Below are positions 27,687 to 37,900 of a DNA stretch of 64,000 nucleotides, piece after piece. The position numbers and the translations under genes were made by a program. The first letter of the stretch is position 1, and each line of letters opens with the position of its first letter. The notes beneath the pieces are model-generated. The model made no database searches. It worked only from the letters and a program-made list of their open reading frames with translations, and was not told where the DNA came from. Location: assembly GCF_003286645.3 (NCBI RefSeq), contig NZ_CP127382.2:248001-312000 (forward strand), written 5' to 3'. This DNA is from Aerococcus tenax (lineage in GTDB: Bacteria; Bacillota; Bacilli; Lactobacillales; Aerococcaceae).

Positions 27687-27992
27687 ATGGAAGCAGAAGC
27701 TAGAATCCAGGCGATGGAAAGCCATGCCGATCAAGTGGCCACTTTACTTACTGATTTTTCTAAGTCCCTAGAGGCATATGCTAAGGGCCAAGCTGCCGTA
27801 AATAAACTTAGCGATTATTATGGGAGTGAAGAATGGTATCGTGATTTTGAGGCTTCTAACCAGGGAGCTCTTCCTAGTGACTTAAAATGTGGTGTGCTTT
27901 CTGAGGATCAAGTCTATAATTTACTTACAGATAATTATGAATTAGCTATTCGTATGCTAGAAATAGCCACACAAGTTATTAAAAATTATTAA
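27687..27992 (+). CDS. DUF4298 family small protein
   Basis: 101 residues of unknown function, helical and without membrane segments: ARIQAMESHADQVATLL at the start, a conserved-looking SDYYGSEEWYRDFEA centre, and DNYELAIRMLEIATQVI at the end. The ATG at 27687 is chosen because the strong RBS AAGGAGG (27674-27680) touches the earlier ATG at 27681 but is spaced 6 nt from this one. It lies 17 bp before ktrB and probably shares its transcript. The family assignment is from memory of DUF4298. Confidence 0.72.
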   Translation: MEAEARIQAMESHADQVATLLTDFSKSLEAYAKGQAAVNKLSDYYGSEEWYRDFEASNQGALPSDLKCGVLSEDQVYNLLTDNYELAIRMLEIATQVIKNY

Positions 27993-28009
27993 GAATAAAG
28001 AGGGTAGTC

Positions 28010-29386
28010 ATGTTAAATTTCTTTAAGCGCTTAAATGTTTCTCAAAAGATTGCTTTTTCTTTCATGAGTGTGATTTTAGTAGGGTCCTTACTCTTATCCC
28101 TACCGATCGCCCATACGGCGACTTCTACTGCAACTTATTTAGACCATTTGTTTATTTCGGTATCAGCCGTTTGTGTGACTGGTTTATGGACCGAATCCAT
28201 TTATGATTCGTATAATATTATCGGACAAATGGTGATGCTAGCCCTGATCCAAACGGGTGGCTTAGGCTTGATGACCATTATTGGGTCCATCTACCATACC
28301 ATTGGGCAAAATATTGGTTTGAAAAATCAAATAGCCACTGGCGCGGCCCTTAACCACAGTGAAAATTACAAAATTGGCGACTTCCTAACCCGAATTATTC
28401 GCTATACGGCGATTATTGAGGGGACTGGCTTTATCTTATTGTCGACCTACTTTGTGCCTCGCTTCGGCTGGGCTAAGGGGCTCTGGAATGGTCTCTTTAC
28501 AGCCATCTCAGCTTTCTGTAATGCTGGTTTTGATATTATGGGAAACAATTCCCTAATTGACCTAAAGACAGTGCCGGTATTAAATTGGACCATCATGGCC
28601 CTCATTGTCCTGGGGGGAATTGGTTTCAGTGTTTGGTTTGATATTACTAATCAAATCAAAAATTATGCTAAAAAAAGTAATGGACGCAAACTGAGTTTTT
28701 ATTTTAAACACTTAAGTCCCCACACCAAGTTAGTTCTTATCGTTACTAGCTTAGTTATTCTGACCGGAGCCTCTTTATTTTTACTAGTGGAGTGGAATAA
28801 TCCTGGTACTATTGGGCCGTTATCGCTTGGAGATAAGATTATGACTGCCTTTTTCCAAACCATCACTATGCGTACTGCCGGCTTTGCTACCGTGGATTAC
28901 ACGGCCTGCCGCCCCGTGTCCTTATTGATCTTTGTTCTCACCATGTTCATTGGTGGGGGTGCCGGGGGTACTGCCGGTGGGTTAAAGGTAACCACCTTTG
29001 CCTTAACCATTATGTTAGCCTTGCGCGAGGTGCGGCAAATTAAGCATGTCAACTTTGACCGGCATACGATTCCAGATGCTGCGGTTCGTCAATCTTTTAC
29101 CATAGCTTTAATGTATGTTAGTGCTCTCTTCATTGGGTCCGCCTTATTATTAACTTTTGATCCAGGCCAGCGCTATTTACACTTGTTATTTGAAGCCATT
29201 TCAGCCTTGGCGACAGTTGGGGTCTCTGCTGGCTTGACGCCTAACCTTTCCCTAGCTAGCCACATTGTTTTAATGCTATTAATGTTTGTTGGCCGGATAG
29301 GACCGATGACCATGGCTTTAAGTTTGAGACGGAATCGGAACAATTATGATATTCGCTATGCGAAGACCAATATTCTTATTGGATAG
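28010..29386 (+). CDS. ktrB: Potassium uptake channel subunit KtrB/TrkH family
   Basis: Ion-conducting subunit of a Ktr system. 458 residues, four repeated M1-P-M2 units; selectivity-filter-like stretches are visible as AVCVTGLW, AFCNAGFDIMG, TMRTAGFATVD and ALATVGVSAGL. The glycine-rich IGGGAGGTAGGLKVT, typical of the M2C loop gate, is at about residues 313-327. RBS AAGAGGGTAG precedes the ATG. ktrA follows after 40 bp. The 140-nt leader before the DUF4298 gene does not look like a c-di-AMP riboswitch. Confidence 0.92.
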   Translation: MLNFFKRLNVSQKIAFSFMSVILVGSLLLSLPIAHTATSTATYLDHLFISVSAVCVTGLWTESIYDSYNIIGQMVMLALIQTGGLGLMTIIGSIYHTIGQNIGLKNQIATGAALNHSENYKIGDFLTRIIRYTAIIEGTGFILLSTYFVPRFGWAKGLWNGLFTAISAFCNAGFDIMGNNSLIDLKTVPVLNWTIMALIVLGGIGFSVWFDITNQIKNYAKKSNGRKLSFYFKHLSPHTKLVLIVTSLVILTGASLFLLVEWNNPGTIGPLSLGDKIMTAFFQTITMRTAGFATVDYTACRPVSLLIFVLTMFIGGGAGGTAGGLKVTTFALTIMLALREVRQIKHVNFDRHTIPDAAVRQSFTIALMYVSALFIGSALLLTFDPGQRYLHLLFEAISALATVGVSAGLTPNLSLASHIVLMLLMFVGRIGPMTMALSLRRNRNNYDIRYAKTNILIG

Positions 29387-29426
29387 ATTAGAAAGAAATA
29401 AAAAATAATAGGATAAGGGAGTCATT

Positions 29427-30101
29427 ATGAGTAAAGCAAATCGTGTTATTGGTGTTATGGGCTTAGGCCTCTTTGGTTCTGCCTTGGTTAAGCGGCTAGC
29501 GACCAAGGGGATTGATGTGATTGCTTGTGACCGCATGGAAAAACATGTCAACGACTTGGAAGATTGTCTAACTATAGGTAGTGTAGGAGACTTTACCGAC
29601 CTCGACTTTATGCGAGAAGCTGGTTTTGGAAATTGCGATATTATTGTGATTGGAACCGGGGAAAACCTCGAGGCTGCCGTTCTCGGTGTGATTAACTGCC
29701 AAGAATTAGGGGTCAACCATATTATCTGTAAGGCCAAGAACCAACGTTTTGCCCAAGCCTTGTTAGCGTTAGGGGTTTCGCGAGTGATTCTTCCTGAAGA
29801 GGAATCAGGCTACCATATTGCCGATGTTATCAGCCGCCAATCCATTGAAGACCTGATTAATCTGGATGAAGAAACCGCTATTGTTGAATTCCGGGCTCCG
29901 GAAAAATGGGTTAATGTCACTTTGGATGAATTAGATGTCAGACAGAAATACGATCTCAATATTATCGGAATCAGGAAACATTTAAAGGAAACCCTAAATA
30001 CCCAATTCCAACCGGACTATCGTTTTGCTAAAGACGATATTATTGTGGCTGTAGCCAATAATGAAAAATTTGATCAAATTGATTACTTAGAACGTTTATA
30101 A
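29427..30101 (+). CDS. ktrA: Potassium uptake regulatory subunit KtrA
   Basis: Cytosolic gating ring subunit. 224 residues: N-terminal RCK_N Rossmann fold with GVMGLGLFGSALVKRL and the acidic strand-end VIACDRM, then an RCK_C domain (about 140-220). Nucleotide binding regulates the KtrB channel in known systems. Ends at a bidirectional terminator. Confidence 0.93.
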   Translation: MSKANRVIGVMGLGLFGSALVKRLATKGIDVIACDRMEKHVNDLEDCLTIGSVGDFTDLDFMREAGFGNCDIIVIGTGENLEAAVLGVINCQELGVNHIICKAKNQRFAQALLALGVSRVILPEEESGYHIADVISRQSIEDLINLDEETAIVEFRAPEKWVNVTLDELDVRQKYDLNIIGIRKHLKETLNTQFQPDYRFAKDDIIVAVANNEKFDQIDYLERL

Positions 30102-30105
30102 TAAG

Positions 30106-30133
30106 CAAAAAACAGGCCGCGGCCTGTTTTTTG
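30106..30133. terminator. Bidirectional terminator ktrA / DUF1846 gene
   Basis: ACAGGCC (30112-30118) / GGCCTGT (30121-30127) with a 2-base centre, A-run before and T-run after. Confidence 0.9.
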
Positions 30134-30136
30134 TTT

Positions 30137-31639
30137 TTATTGATAATAGAGATTTTCATTAGGGAAGACGGGATCATTAGTGACATCGATACCTAAACTC
30201 TTTAAGGTTTTTTCATTGTCTTTAGTGAGTATGTAGGTTGAGTGAGCTTGGGTGCCGTCCAGGGCTTTTAATTGGTCATAAGCCATTTGGGCGGTTGGAT
30301 TGGTTGACGCTGAAATAGCTAGGGCAATGAGTAGTTCATTAGCAGTTAGGATCGGTGTCCGGTCACTTAAAGGGCCAGTTTTGAGTTCTTGAATGGTTTG
30401 TAAAATGAGTGGTGATAGCAAGTTAATCGGGTCAGCGATGCCAGCCAGTACCTTTAAGCTATTTAGGATGACTGCACCTGAGGCGTCCATCAGGTCACTG
30501 CTACGTCCAGTAACAATTTGACCATCATCTAAAGCCAAGGCCATGACGGGTTGGTCTTCTTCGGAATTGAAGCGGTCTTGGACTTCTTTAGCATATTGGC
30601 GTGCTTCTTTGACAGGAACGCGGTCTTCTTGCTTGAGGTTGGAGTCTTCCATAATTAATTGCATCCGTGACAAGGCTTCTTCATCGACCAGACCACTCTT
30701 ATAATCGTTTTCTGTTTGGAAGGAACGTCGGATGATTTCTTCATTAGCTGCCTGACGGACCACTTCGTCATCAATAATGCCAGCTTTGACACAGTTCACG
30801 CCCATGTCGGTAGGGGATTGGTAGACAGTTTCGTGGGTAATGCTTTGTAAGATGCGGCGGATGACTGGGAACATCTTTAAGTCGCGGTTGTAATTAACAG
30901 CGACTTCCCCATAGGCATCGTAGTGATAATTATCAATCATATTGACATCTTTTAAGTCCACCGTCGCTGCTTCATAGGCAATGTTAACAGGATGGTTGAG
31001 GGGGAGGTTCCAGACTGGGAAGGTTTCAAATTTGGCGTAAGATGCCCGGACGCCACGTTTCCATTCATGGTAGAGCTGGTTAAGGCAGGTGGCTAGTTTC
31101 CCAGAACCGGCACCTGGACCAGAGACAACCACAATCGGTTTTGTGGTCTCAATATAAGGATTGACTTCAAAACCATTTTCCCCTAAAAGGTCAACGTTAG
31201 TGGGGTAGCCTTTAATTTCTTGGTGGGTGTAGACCTTAATTCCCCGTCTTTCAAGATTATGCATAAAGTTTGTGGCATTCGCTTCACCATGGTAGCGGGT
31301 GATAAGGACGCTGTTAACAGAAATATCTAAGGCATGGTATTCATCGATTAAACGTAAGACTTCAAGGTCATAAGTGATGCCATAGTCGCCCCGCATCTTG
31401 TTACTTTCAATGTCTCCAGCATAGACACAGATAATAATTTCGGCTTGGTCCTTCATTCTCTCCAAGAGTTTCAATTTGGCATCTTCATCGAAACCTGGAA
31501 GGACCCGTTTGGCGTGCTTATCGCCGATTAATTTTCCCCCAAATTCCAGGTAGAGCTTATCCTTGCCTTCAACGCGCTTAAAGATATACTTTGACTGTTC
31601 TTCAAGATACTTTTTAGTGTCAAAACCAATTTTACCCAT
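30137..31639 (-). CDS. DUF1846 (UPF0371) family protein
   Basis: 500 residues, the full usual length of this family, whose biochemical role is not established. Seen: a P-loop-like VVVSGPGAGSGKLATCLNQLY (about 168-188), conserved-looking FETFPVWNLPLNHPVN and DNYHYDAYGEVAVNYNRD, and an N-terminal GFDTKKYLEEQSKYI typical of the family. No membrane segment. Monocistronic, with the promoter region in 31640-31800, where AACGATTAAATGATCGTT (31670-31687) is a near-palindrome. Do not read the glycine-rich loop as proof of kinase activity. Confidence 0.85.
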   Translation of the reverse strand: MGKIGFDTKKYLEEQSKYIFKRVEGKDKLYLEFGGKLIGDKHAKRVLPGFDEDAKLKLLERMKDQAEIIICVYAGDIESNKMRGDYGITYDLEVLRLIDEYHALDISVNSVLITRYHGEANATNFMHNLERRGIKVYTHQEIKGYPTNVDLLGENGFEVNPYIETTKPIVVVSGPGAGSGKLATCLNQLYHEWKRGVRASYAKFETFPVWNLPLNHPVNIAYEAATVDLKDVNMIDNYHYDAYGEVAVNYNRDLKMFPVIRRILQSITHETVYQSPTDMGVNCVKAGIIDDEVVRQAANEEIIRRSFQTENDYKSGLVDEEALSRMQLIMEDSNLKQEDRVPVKEARQYAKEVQDRFNSEEDQPVMALALDDGQIVTGRSSDLMDASGAVILNSLKVLAGIADPINLLSPLILQTIQELKTGPLSDRTPILTANELLIALAISASTNPTAQMAYDQLKALDGTQAHSTYILTKDNEKTLKSLGIDVTNDPVFPNENLYYQ

Positions 31640-31804
31640 ACTCTTACACTCACTTTCTCTTTTTTATTAACGATTAAATGATCGTTACTTGTCTCGGTTC
31701 ATGTGTTAGTCCAACAAATGAACACCTACAATATGATACACGAAAAAGTTCGCTTGCACAGTAGAAAAAAATAATTCTCGTAAAATATTAGTCAAAAACG
31801 ATAA

Positions 31805-31864
31805 AAAGCAAAGACTGATTCCCCTTATTTCAAGCTTTTGGCACAGAAGAATCAGCTTTGCTTT
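31805..31864 (-). terminator. uidA terminator
   Basis: AAAGCAAAGACTGATTC (31805-31821) pairs with GAATCAGCTTTGCTTT (31849-31864) with one bulge; on the minus strand it ends in a T-run. Confidence 0.8.
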
Positions 31865-31885
31865 AAATGATTTTATCAATCAGGC

Positions 31886-33727
31886 CTAGTTTGTTTTTAT
31901 TTTATAATTAAAGTTTGGTATCTTTTGCCAGCGGTCTTTAAGGAAACGAACCACCATTTTGGGTTCCCGGGCCCGGTTAAAGATACCTTTTTTGTTGCCT
32001 TGAACCCGTTGAACGCCAACTTTGGTTTGGAAGTCAGCAAAATTCCAAAGTTGCTCGCCGACAAAGTTATCTACTTGGTCGAAGACTCGAGACATCATGA
32101 CATAGTAGTCCCATTGGAATTCTTCTGTAAAGGGTTGGCGCTCGATGGCATGGAGGCCAGCAACCGTATCAACCCCGTATTCCGTGTACATGATGGGTTT
32201 ATCTGGATAGAGGGCTTGCCAGTCTTGTAATTCTTTTAGGCTCAAGTCTTCAGCTAAGTCAAAATCAGCGGTTTGGGTATACCAGCCGTAATAGCGATTA
32301 AGACAAATAACATCAACCAGTTCAGAACATTGGTCAGTATCCGGAGTTGCTAAGAGGATATTGATCATAGTTAGGGGACGTTTTTGGGGGTCGAGGGACC
32401 GAGCTAATTCAAAGAGCGGGGCAAAATAATCATGAGCTTCCGGGTTGAAAGTGGCTGCTTCGTTGGCCAAGGACCACATCACCACACAGGCGTGATTTTT
32501 ATCTCTTTGAATCAATTCGCGGATCACTTGCTCATGGGCGGCTTGGGTATCGAGTTCTTGGAATGTATCATCGCGGTAGGTATTGGGGTCAAAGTTAGAC
32601 ATATTAAAACCAAAGGAGGACATAATCCCCACCCCGGTGGTTTCATCGATAACAACAATCCCTTCCCGATCACAGAGCTGCATCATTTCCTCAGAGTAAG
32701 GGTAGTGGGAGGTACGGATGGAGTTGGCTCCCATGCTCTTTAAGAGGTTAATATCTAAGACATTATAAACAGGATCATAACCACGACCATGGGCGTAGCT
32801 ATCTTCATGTTTACCACAACCTTTAAAATAGAAGGGTTCTTGGTTAATTAAAAATTGGCCATTTTTGACCTCTACCTTGCGAATCCCAAAGTCTTGCCGG
32901 TAAGTATCCACTAGTTGGCCGTCTTGGTAGAGGTCGACTTGGGCAGTATAGAGATAGGCATTGAGTGGTTGCCAGAGATGGGGTTGGTCTAGGTAAAATT
33001 CACTCTCATTAGCCTTCCCCTCGGCAACTATCTTTTCAGCTTCGTCATAAATACTTATTTGATAGGATAACCCGTCATTAACCTGGAAATCAATCGAAAC
33101 ATCGAAGCTAACTTTAGCTTGATCTAAGGAATCATTTAAATCTGGCAGGATGGTGAGGTCAGTCAAACGGGCAGCTTTTGAGCTGGTATAGATAACAATG
33201 GAGCGGTTAAGTCCGGCGTAATTGAAGAAATCAAAGTTCTCATCCAATTCTCGGTGGATCTTTCCTTGGTCATCTTTCTTTTCATGGTAGTGGCCCACGG
33301 GTAGGGTGGTGTGGTCAAGAATATTGGAGAGTAGGACAGTTAGGCGGTTAGTTTTAGAAAAAGAAACCGCGTCCGTAATTTTGCACTCAAATGGGGTAAA
33401 TCCCCCTTGGTGATGGGCGACTTCCTGACCATTGACGTAGACCCAAGCTTGGTGGGTTGCAGAGCCAAAGCGGAGAAAAATATCCTGGTCAGCCAAAGTC
33501 TTGGGGAGGGTGAAGTCTCTTTGGTAGTAAAAGTAGCCGACATGGTTGCGAATGGCTGGGTCAGCCACTTGGTCATTGAAGGAGGCAGGGACCGCAACAC
33601 TTTGCCAATGGTCTAAGGGGTCCTTAGGGTCATAACTTTCTTGGTCTTCTTTAATGCGGAAGCGCCAATTGCCATCGAGCGATAAGACATTGCGACATGA
33701 GTTGGTTTGTGGATATAACATCTTCAT
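31886..33727 (-). CDS. uidA: Beta-glucuronidase (GH2)
   Basis: Hydrolyses beta-D-glucuronides. 613 residues: N-terminal jelly roll (about 15-190), immunoglobulin-like domain (about 190-280), TIM barrel (about 285-605). The acid/base glutamate is in MWSLANEAATF (about residue 422) and the nucleophile in MYTEYGVDTVAGLH (about residue 512). The NxK-type motif thought to read the carboxylate is seen as QGNKKGIFNR near the C-terminus. No signal peptide, so intracellular. No glucuronide permease is adjacent. Beta-glucuronidase activity is a known phenotype of several Aerococcus species. Confidence 0.93.
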   Translation of the reverse strand: MKMLYPQTNSCRNVLSLDGNWRFRIKEDQESYDPKDPLDHWQSVAVPASFNDQVADPAIRNHVGYFYYQRDFTLPKTLADQDIFLRFGSATHQAWVYVNGQEVAHHQGGFTPFECKITDAVSFSKTNRLTVLLSNILDHTTLPVGHYHEKKDDQGKIHRELDENFDFFNYAGLNRSIVIYTSSKAARLTDLTILPDLNDSLDQAKVSFDVSIDFQVNDGLSYQISIYDEAEKIVAEGKANESEFYLDQPHLWQPLNAYLYTAQVDLYQDGQLVDTYRQDFGIRKVEVKNGQFLINQEPFYFKGCGKHEDSYAHGRGYDPVYNVLDINLLKSMGANSIRTSHYPYSEEMMQLCDREGIVVIDETTGVGIMSSFGFNMSNFDPNTYRDDTFQELDTQAAHEQVIRELIQRDKNHACVVMWSLANEAATFNPEAHDYFAPLFELARSLDPQKRPLTMINILLATPDTDQCSELVDVICLNRYYGWYTQTADFDLAEDLSLKELQDWQALYPDKPIMYTEYGVDTVAGLHAIERQPFTEEFQWDYYVMMSRVFDQVDNFVGEQLWNFADFQTKVGVQRVQGNKKGIFNRAREPKMVVRFLKDRWQKIPNFNYKIKTN

Positions 33728-33845
33728 TTCCTTTCTATGGATTTTCTCTTAGCCGGCCTCTTGGTCATGGTTAGGAAAAAATCTTCTTACTTATTACTTT
33801 AACAGGACTTTTGTAGAAACAGAAAGAAAAGCGCCAGCAAAAAAT

Positions 33846-33920
33846 AAATCGTAATATTTACGATTTACTATTGACTTCGATCGGAAGAATCGATAATATA
33901 AATCGTAAGAGTTACGATTT
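33846..33920 (+). promoter_or_regulatory. Two Zur boxes flanking the adcA promoter
   Basis: Palindromes AAATCGTAATATTTACGATTT (33846-33866, one base over the shown limit, so read as ends AAATCGTAAT and TTACGATTT) and its relative with centre AAGAGTT (33900-33920) match the Firmicute Zur operator. Between them lie TTGACT (33871-33876), a 17-bp spacer and TAATAT (33894-33899). Zinc-loaded Zur at both sites should repress the adcA-pht unit. Confidence 0.88.
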
Positions 33921-33943
33921 AAAAAGTAAGAGGAGGAAATCAA

Positions 33944-34885
33944 GTGAAAAAATCGGTTAAAAGCCTAATCTTTAGCATGTTTTTACTCGCTTTATTAGTG
34001 TTTACTGGTGCTTGTACGAAGAATACTGGGGGTAAAGAAGTCAAGGGGCTAAATATTGTCACCAGTTTTTACCCAATTTATGAAATGACCCGGGCGGTTT
34101 CGGGAGACTTGAATACGGTGCAAATGATTCAAAGTGGAGCCGGTATTCATTCCTTTGAACCCTCAGCCAATGATATTGCTGCCATTGAAAAGGCAGATGT
34201 CTTCGTTTATCATTCGCGGACCTTGGAAGGCTGGGCTAAGAATCTTAAGGAAAACCTGAAAGATTCTCCAGTCAAAGTTATCGAAGGATCAGAAGACTTA
34301 ACTCTAGACAAGGTTCCTGGCTTAGAAGACCTCGACCCTGGTCAAGAAGTTGACGAAAAAACACTCTATGACCCCCACTCCTGGCTTGATCCGGTACTTG
34401 TTGGTCAAGAGGCACAAAGTATTGCTAAGCAATTAAGTGCGATTGATCCTGACCATGCAGCAATTTATCAAAAGAACGCTGATGACTATCAAGCCCAGGC
34501 CCAAGATCTAGTGGATAAATACCAAGATCAATTCAAAGAGGCCAAGCAAAAAACTTTTGTCACCCAGCACACGGCCTTTTCTTATTTAGCTAATCGCTTT
34601 GGCTTACGCCAATTAGGCATATCGGGGATTTCACCGGACCAAGAGCCCAGTGCCCAACAAATGGCTGAAATTCAAGACTTTGTAAAAAATTACCAGGTCA
34701 AGACCATTTTCGTTGAGCCTCAAGTGTCTACCAAAATTGCTGAGGTCATTTCCCAAGCGACGGGGGCTCAATTGGATACCTTAAGTCCCTTGGAAGCAGA
34801 CCCCAAAAATGATAAAGGACTCTTAGGAAATATTGAGATGAATTTACAAACCCTCTTAAAGCATTTACAAGAAGATAAAAAGTAG
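33944..34885 (+). CDS. adcA: Zinc-binding lipoprotein, AdcA/ZnuA family
   Basis: Substrate-binding protein for zinc uptake. 313 residues from a GTG start 4 nt after AGGAGGAAAT. Lipoprotein signal with Cys about residue 25 (VFTGACTKN; the lipobox is slightly unusual). Cluster A-1 fold with metal-site candidates His in GAGIHSFEPS and DPHSWLDP and QHTAFSYLANRFG. It lacks the C-terminal ZinT domain of long AdcA and so resembles AdcAII/Lmb. No ABC permease or ATPase is adjacent; those must be elsewhere. Zur boxes upstream support zinc rather than manganese. Confidence 0.9.
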   Translation: MKKSVKSLIFSMFLLALLVFTGACTKNTGGKEVKGLNIVTSFYPIYEMTRAVSGDLNTVQMIQSGAGIHSFEPSANDIAAIEKADVFVYHSRTLEGWAKNLKENLKDSPVKVIEGSEDLTLDKVPGLEDLDPGQEVDEKTLYDPHSWLDPVLVGQEAQSIAKQLSAIDPDHAAIYQKNADDYQAQAQDLVDKYQDQFKEAKQKTFVTQHTAFSYLANRFGLRQLGISGISPDQEPSAQQMAEIQDFVKNYQVKTIFVEPQVSTKIAEVISQATGAQLDTLSPLEADPKNDKGLLGNIEMNLQTLLKHLQEDKK

Positions 34886-34902
34886 AAAGTGAGTGAATAA
34901 TT

Positions 34903-37900
34903 GTGGAGAAGAAAAACATTAAGCAAGCCATTCTGGCCTGCTCAGCCTCAGCGCTCTTATTAGGAGGGGGCTATTATTGGGGCTACTCCCAGGGGCATTC
35001 AGGCAATGAATCGACGATTAATTACGTGGCTGACCAAGGCCTGGGAAAAGATGGGGCCGAAGTCAAAAAATTATCTCATGCGGATGATGAAATCGAAGCA
35101 GAGCAAATCGTAGTGAAGATCACTGATGATGGCTATGTCACTTCTCACGGCGATCATTTCCACTATTACAATGGTAAGGTTCCTTATGATGCCATTATTA
35201 GTGAAGAATTAATTATGCGAGACCCCAATTACAAACTCCGTCAAGAAGATATTGTAAACGAAGTTCGGGATGGCTATATCATTAAGGTTAATGGCAAATA
35301 TTACCTCTATCTAAAAGATCCTAATAAAGCTGTTAATGTGCGAACCAAAGAAGAAATTGAAGAGCAAAGAAAATTGCACAATGTTAAAGAAGACGGTAGC
35401 CACGGAGGACATGCCATGACTAAGGCTGAGGCCCAAGCTGTCCAAGCAGCTAAAGCCCAAGGCCGTTATACCACCGATGATGGTTATGTCTTTACTGTAG
35501 GGAGCATTGTTCAAGATACCGGGGACGCTTATATTTGTGCCCATGGCGACCACTTCCACTATGTACCTAAAGCAGACCTTTCCCCAGCGGAACGGGCGGC
35601 CGCAGCGGCCTATATGGCGGGACGATCAGGAACTTCTCAGTCAGGATCAGCAGGCCCCTCGCGTAGTAGTGGACAAAGCATCGTTAGCCAACGCTTAAAT
35701 AATAGTCCTTATGCTGGCCTAGTGAATGGGAATAATAGCTGGCAAAACCCACAGGGATCAACGGGTAAAATAAGTCCCCAAAATCAAGCCAACCAAGAAG
35801 TTCAGCAAGCGAGTCAGGGACAACGTTCTGGCTTAGACGGTTTATTAGACCAACTCTATAAACTGCCAATGCATCAACGCCATGTAGAGTCCGATGGCTT
35901 AGTTTTTGATCCGGTCAAAGTCACCAAAAGAAACAATTTCGGCTATGTCCTCCCCCATGGCGACCACTTCCATATTATTCCTTTTGACCAACTATCCGAT
36001 TTGGAAATTGCGGCCACTGAAGCTTATTTAAAGGCGGGGAACTACAACTACCAAGCGCCTAAAGACCATTCAAAAACGACAGCATCTAATAAGAAACCAC
36101 AAACAGGGTCGCAGCCTGAGAAAAAAGATCAAGCAGCTCCTGAACAAAAAGAGCCAGCAGGACAGAAAACCCAGGAGCATGGCCAAGGCAATAAAGATCA
36201 AGGAAAGGATCTTTCTCCCTTAGAAGAAGCGCGGCGTCAGGGACGTTATACTACCGACGATGGTTATATCTTTACCCCTGAATCTATCGTTTCTGACCAA
36301 GGCGATGGCTACATCTGTCAGCACGGCGATCATTTCCACTATGTGCCTAAGGCGGATTTAAGTGTTAATGAGCGCGCCCAAGCCCAGGCATATCTTAATA
36401 AGAAGAGCGGGCAAGCTGGAGCACAGCAAGACCAGACTGAGAAGGTCATTAGGCCCTTAGACCCAGCTCGCCCGCAAGTGAATAAACCAGGCTTTAAACC
36501 TAGCCAAATCGACCATCCCAAAGAAGCAAAACCACAGCCGCAAAAAGATCTCAATGACAGTCCGGCAAATAGTCAAAAAACCTTAGAGCAAATGTTGAAT
36601 GAACTCTACGCTCTTCCTCTAAAAGAACGCCATAGGGAAGGGGATGGCTTATTATTCGATCCGATGAAAGTGACACGCAAGACCAAATTTGGCTATGTTC
36701 ATCCCCATGGTGACCACCACCATGTGATTCCTTTGCAAGAATTATCCGCTCTTGAAATTGCTGCAACAGAAGCTCATCTCAACAATCCTTCTTATATTTA
36801 CCAAGCTGGGAAGACCGATCAGGAAAGTAAACCTTCAGATTCCCATGGTGAAGAGATAAATCATCAAGCAGATGAGTCTAAGAAGCAAGCAAGCCAGGTG
36901 GACGATAGACAAGAGGAGAAAGACCAAGATAAGGTAAACTTCCTTGCTCTGGCTCAAAAAATCGCTAAATCCGCTAAAGGTAAAGATCATAAAGCCTATA
37001 CCACTGATGACGGCTATCGTTTTAGCCCAGAGTCGATCCTAGAGTACGACAGTAACGGCCTTATCACCCAACATGGCGATCACAGTCACTATGTTCCCTT
37101 TGCGGATTTGGATGATGAAGAGATCCGTCAAGCACAGGATTATGTCAATAGCGGGAAAAAGGAAATTAAGTTTGTCGAAGAAAGTCAGGATTCTGCTGAT
37201 GAAATCGATAAGAAACTTTCTTTAATCGCCCTGGAAAGTGGGGTTAAGAAGGCCGATCTTAAAGTAACCGGCAATAAAGTCATTGTTCCGCATGGTAATC
37301 ATAGTCATATGAAGAATTTATCGGACTATCCTTCCTACCTAAGAGCGAGTGATTTTTCTACTGCTGAAGAATATAAAGACTATATTTTAGGATTAAAATT
37401 GAGTCAGTTCAAATTGGAACATGGTCTCCAAGACAAAGAGGTTTTACGTGATGGTGATCAGTTACTTGCTGTTCTCGCGGATAAAACGATTGCTAAAAAA
37501 CTTGATGATATTACTTTACCGATAGACTATGAAACTGTTTCGTTTAGCTCTTCTAAAAATGACCAAGGTGAGAAAAAGGGAGAAATTGTAGCAGAGCAGC
37601 CACAAGCTACCCCTATCCCTGAAGGGCTCTTTACCCCTCAGCAATTGGCTGCAGTGAATATACAGATGGCCTATCCGGAAAGAGAAGAAAATGGGGCTTT
37701 CTTGGTTTACCATATTGATCACTGGCACAAAATCGAAGATATCCATTTAAATGCTTGGTTTAACCAAGATAAGGAAAAAATCGAAAAGGCTAAGGCAAGT
37801 ATGCGTTATTTAATCACTCATCCTGAAGCTAAAATGCCGCCTAAAAATGGTTTTGGTGTCTCTCATAACCACTCAGAGGATGACAAGGATTTCTATGTGA

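Noticed and set aside
33340..33616. Overlapping frames opposite and within uidA
   Set aside because: Both are shadows of the beta-glucuronidase gene, without RBS or family features.
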